From Epinephelus fuscoguttatus (taxonomy: Eukaryota; Chordata; Actinopteri; Perciformes; Serranidae): a stretch of 64,000 nt of DNA. The position numbers and the translations under genes are program-made. Position 1 is the first letter of the stretch; every line of letters begins with the position of its first letter. The notes beneath the pieces are model-generated. The model saw nothing but the letters and a program-made list of their open reading frames with translations, ran no database searches and was not told the DNA's origin. Location of the stretch: positions 29,473,098 through 29,537,097 of the forward strand of contig NC_064770.1 of the NCBI RefSeq assembly GCF_011397635.1. The letters are read 5' to 3'. Shown here piece after piece: positions 60,289 to 64,000 of the stretch.

Positions 60289-60794
60289 TAGGGGTGTCAA
60301 ACTCAGTTTAGTTCATGGGCCACATACAGTACAATACAATACAGTAACATCAGCCAATATTTTCCCTTTTTTGTGTAAAGAATTACAAGTACTTTCTGTA
60401 GACGTCATTTTTTTTACAACACGGATGAACAGCCTGAGATGTCTTAAGAAAAATAAGTGCAATTTCAGCAGTATGTCTCAGTTTTCCCACATTCAGTAAG
60501 TCTACTTCTCACTGTCATCACATGTGCATTTATCCCTACATTTCCTGATTCTTTTGTACTGAAGCTGCTGATTGGCAATGTTCAATATCTTTAAACATGG
60601 CCACACTAAGTATTCATTGTTATATCAGACAGTTGTATCCTGGTCAGTATGGAAAAGCCTCTGAAGCAGAATTTTACATGAAGTAGGCGACGAATTGTTT
60701 AACTTGCTCCTGAAACTTGGCACCTCTTAGTCTAGTCATCTAGGTGGCCGGATTGGACCCTTTTGCGGGCCGGTTCTGGTTCTTGACACCCCTG
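60289..60794. mobile_element. hAT-type MITE with perfect 8-bp target duplication
   Basis: The TIRs are 'taggggtgtcaaactca' on the left and, reverse complemented, 'caggggtgtcaagaacc' on the right. They are flanked by CTTTATAA at 60281-60288 and again at 60795-60802. The 506-base element begins with 'gttcatgggccacatacag', a well-known fish hAT-derived sequence, and has no coding capacity. The intact duplication suggests a fairly recent insertion. Confidence 0.85.
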
Positions 60795-61149
60795 CTTTAT
60801 AACAAGCATCACAAAAGAAATTGCTAGTATGCTGATGTCTCAGGAGCTAGATAGCTAACGCCATTTTGTTACTGCTGAATTCTGTCCCACATTTTGACAT
60901 ATTGCCATGCCACACCTCCATCCCTTCTTTGATGACATATGATGCCCAAAATTAAACTAAAGTCCACAAGCAAAGTTGCAGCACTTGTTACCGCTCCTCT
61001 AATATCAGTGTAGACTGGCATTGTAGGAGCGCACGTTGCTAACGTTAGCCTACAGAACACTGCTAGCGCCCTGCTAATGACGCAGTGTTTTGAAGCGGTG
61101 ATCGACTGACAGTTTGTAACTAAAGTTGTGAACAAATCGCCAGTGTCCT

Positions 61150-61310
61150 GACAACCGCAAAAGGCTGCCTGACTTTTTCCAGCTGCATTTGTGGCACTGA
61201 ACCTAGGTGTTGTTTTTTTTGCCAAACCTGGGTGTTTTTAGTGGCACAAAGCAGTGTTTCCTAGCAGCATTTGGGCCATCGAGCCTTAGTGTTTTTCACC
61301 AATAGTAGGC
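61150..61310 (+). repeat. Minisatellite, about 57-bp unit, short array
   Basis: Two to three units of 'gcatttgtggcactgaacct', 'ggtgttg...tttgcca' and 'gcagtgtttcctagcagcat'. It is the same unit as the longer array at 63170-63452, two kilobases downstream. Confidence 0.65.
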
Positions 61311-63169
61311 CCAAATGAGCATAAAAAACTTAACATTGTCTTCAAACGAATAGTCTCTAATTAACAGTGTCTTAGCTTACTTTTGCTAAAATTTGTCAAA
61401 TGTGTTGCCATATCAGTCTACAAACAATATTAATCACAAACAAGTTTCAACTATAAAATGTGATCAGTTTTTGGACCTTATCCACTTTTGTGTTGGGATC
61501 AGCTACAGACTGACTTGGCAGAGATGGCTGCCATCTTGTTTTTATATGAATGAATGTACTCTTACTTCCAGTGGATGGCACAAAAAAGTGTCCACAAATG
61601 AGGACAACAGGTTTAAGTTAGGTAGAATGAAGTATAAGATCAAGTAAACCCAAATGATGTCCTCATATAAGGACACAGGGTCTCAGGAGGTTAAGCCAGA
61701 ACATGATCTTTTCCCTAACCATAACCAGGTGGTTTTTGTACCTAAACCTAACCACACCTTCACCTGCTGAGACACATAAAGTTTCGACATATCCACTACA
61801 AAATAATGTAAAAATGTAGCACACATTAGAGAAATCACTACAGCAGAAGACGGCATATTCACAATGTTGTGTCTGTTTACGTAAATGCTAGCATCGATGA
61901 CGTCCAATGACATATCAAGGTCTTGAAGGGTTGTCCCTTTAATAGGGGAGATTTCAGTCCCTTGTAACTCTGTTCGAAGGGGCAAGGTGGCACTCGAAAA
62001 TGAGGGGTAGGGGTAAAGATAAGAAATGTGACTACAGACTGTGTTGACGCCTTGCAGACAACCTATCACTCAAAGCGGCCACTACCTACAAAGTTTCGAC
62101 CTACAAGCTCAAGTGGCCATTCAAGGAATGATGGTGATCATTCATATTTCAGCCCCAGAGGCTGCACCTTGGATTTGATCTTTACTTCTTCCATTTACCA
62201 CCAGAAAACTTTTGTGTTAAATGCAGCGTTATATAAACACCTTTATATAACTTGCATAAACTACTGTTCCTCAGTAATATCAACGTGCTATTTAATAGGT
62301 TTCAGACACAAACCTAGACTGCAGGCTCTCATCCTTAACATCCCAGTGTGACTCTTTAATGAGGTTCTTACCAGTGAGTGGTATGTAGGAAGACAAATCA
62401 GCTATGAAATACCATCCCATTGATAAATAACTCTATATATTCCCAATTAATTTTATTGCAAGTGAGTTGGAAGGCTTGACATTGAATTGGGGTCAGAGTT
62501 TGCATAATGTATCGACCAATTCACAGTTTAAAGCAAATATTCTTGAATAAATTGGGAAAATTAACAATCATTTTCAGTTTGACTTATTACCATTCCTCAG
62601 ATTTAGCCATTATACTATTACTGAATATGAATAAAAATGCCTGTAATAAAACATCGAATTGAAAACTTCTCAACTCATTTGCTCTCCTCATTTGTTCTTT
62701 TCCTGCCTCTAGAGTTATTGGGAAATTAGGGATCAAGTAATGCAGCACTCTTTTGAGTTACAGGGCTGTTTGCAGAAACTGTCCTGTAAAGCTGGTTAGA
62801 CATGATATGGGCATTCTACATGAACACAGCCCTACATACAGAAATTTGGAAGATACTGCTATTCCTATTACAAACTGCAGCTGAACCATGATTACAAGAA
62901 CGTATTAAGACATTAAGTCAGTCCATTCACCAGAAGAAAATATTGTTTTTTTCTACAAACCATGGATATGTTACATTTGGACATTTAATACGAATCATTT
63001 TAACATTTCTAAAGTGACAAATTTGTCAGCTGACTTTGTCATTGGGAGGTGAAGAGCATGGTGGACGGTGTGTCACCTAGACGAGATGCCTGCTGAGTTG
63101 AGGACCGCTGCAGACCACTGTTTGAAACCAACAACAACAGTCGGCTTTTGGAGACCCTTCATGGCTTTT

Positions 63170-63452
63170 ACACCAGTGTTCATAGGTCTGAACCTTGGTG
63201 TTTTTGGCAACATATCGCAGCGTTTCCCAGCTGCGTTTGTGGCACTGAACCTGGGTGTTTCTTGTGGCACATTGCTGCATTTCCTAACAGAGTTTAAGCC
63301 ACCAAACATTAGTGTTTTTTTGCCAACACATGGCGGTATTTCCCAGTGGCATTCTTTGCACAGATCCTGGGGGATTTTCCCAAAACGGGTTGTTTTGTAA
63401 CTACACATTGCGATGTTTCCCAGTGGTGTTTGTGGCACTGAACCTGGGTGAA
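63170..63452 (+). repeat. Minisatellite, about 57-bp unit, five copies
   Basis: Units begin near 63190, 63247, 63304, 63361 and 63440. Each has 'gaacctgggtgtttttggca', then 'acatatcgcagcgtttccca' and 'gctgcgtttgtggcact' or variants. The last unit but one is longer. Open frames through it on both strands (63068-63438) come from the repeat. Confidence 0.7.
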
Positions 63453-63540
63453 TTTACTGAGATATACATAACCAGATAAATTTAGGATAATTACGTGGTG
63501 GCTAAGAACATCTCTCTGAAATTAGTGCTCCTTTGCAGGA

Positions 63541-63859
63541 ACAAGAAAGACGAGGTCTACACGATGACCTCATTGCTGCATCTGAAGACCACAAACAGCA
63601 CTGGCCCCATAAGGCTAAGTCAAAGGCAGGATATTCCCAGAATGCATTTCACAGGGGTCAATATGCTAATTTTAGCACAGCAGCCAATGACAGTTCAGGA
63701 ATTGTGCTCCAGATACAGGAGGAGCTGGATCAGGTTACGTGGTGGAGACACGAACAGCGTACGTGCAGTAATAAAGAGGCGAAGGAAGACTCAGCTGGGC
63801 CTGTGAGACCATTCCATCACTCTCACCATGTACACAGCCGAGCCCCTTTCCTTAGTTAG
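63541..63859 (+). CDS. Possible terminal exon of an unidentified gene
   Basis: A 'cctttgcag' acceptor-like site at 63530-63538 (exon start about 63539) is followed by an open frame to a stop at 63857-63859. An AATAAA lies only 15 bases later (63874-63879). The about 107-residue product (…EQERRGLHDDLIAASEDHKQ..., ...SGIVLQIQEELDQVTWWRHE...) is hydrophilic, and I do not recognise it. No upstream exon was found in the window, and the 57-bp minisatellite lies just upstream. It could be the end of a real gene whose other exons lie far away, or a chance frame. Confidence 0.25.
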
Positions 63860-64000
63860 CACACACTATGGGCAATAAAGGCATTGATCATGTGACAGCA
63901 TGACTCCAGTCTTGTAACAGGAACCCTAAAGGTCTGTCAGGGTACATGACCTTACACATCATAGCTTTGGGAACAGTAGTAAATCCACCATCTTCCCCCC

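Larger units (their letters stand above)
50058..63530. other. Gene-poor repeat-rich region
   Basis: I find no convincing exon of a known gene on either strand across 13.5 kb, apart from the candidate at 63541-63859. The stretch holds TIR and foldback elements (51243-51965, 52060-52935, 58305-58994, 60289-60794), a tRNA-type SINE (52476-52676), MITE remnants near 54830-55259 and 57160-57430, and two minisatellites (61150-61310, 63170-63452). Open frames at 53371-53598, 54850-55192 and others lack domains. Confidence 0.5.

Overview
The window looks like nuclear DNA from a teleost fish, probably a percomorph. It holds five split vertebrate genes with fish-like protein versions. The long AT-rich introns and spacers are packed with repeats typical of fish: tRNA-derived SINEs with a common teleost body, LINE fragments with a GATG-type tail, many short terminal-inverted-repeat (TIR) elements, and minisatellites. 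There is no operon structure and no CRISPR array. I saw no retrovirus, LTR element or Polinton.

Layout. Positions 1016-12812 (+) carry cdr2l, a coiled-coil onconeural-antigen homologue, in five coding exons. Its last intron holds a 3.8 kb array of about 100 copies of a 38-bp unit. Positions 16159-33150 (-) carry arhgdia (Rho GDP-dissociation inhibitor 1), with a noncoding first exon and an 11.6 kb first intron. Positions 35715-38728 (-) carry alyref (mRNA export adaptor). Positions about 40190-45740 (-) carry mcrip1 (CtBP-binding ERK substrate); its tiny first coding exon was not found. Positions about 47130-50035 (-) carry ppp1r27 (ankyrin-repeat PP1 regulator), with an unusual Tyr/Thr-rich N-terminus. 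Positions 50040-63530 hold no recognisable gene, only mobile-element remains and minisatellites. One possible last exon of an unidentified gene lies at 63541-63859.

From general knowledge, arhgdia, alyref, mcrip1 and ppp1r27 are close neighbours on human 17q25.3, while cdr2l lies elsewhere on 17q25. The block is therefore conserved, but P4HB (between PPP1R27 and ARHGDIA in human) and ANAPC11 (next to ALYREF) are not seen here. The genes do not form a pathway. What they share is ancient linkage and head-to-tail order on the minus strand, with cdr2l facing arhgdia tail to tail.

The most striking noncoding features are these: the 38-bp array with block duplications and a built-in hairpin; a three-level nest of DNA elements (16661-18410), further cut by a LINE tail and a SINE; a 189-bp near-perfect hairpin in an mcrip1 intron; and a long-inverted-repeat element carrying a short open frame that ends in a splice donor (13686-14561). 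No clear new multi-gene system was found.
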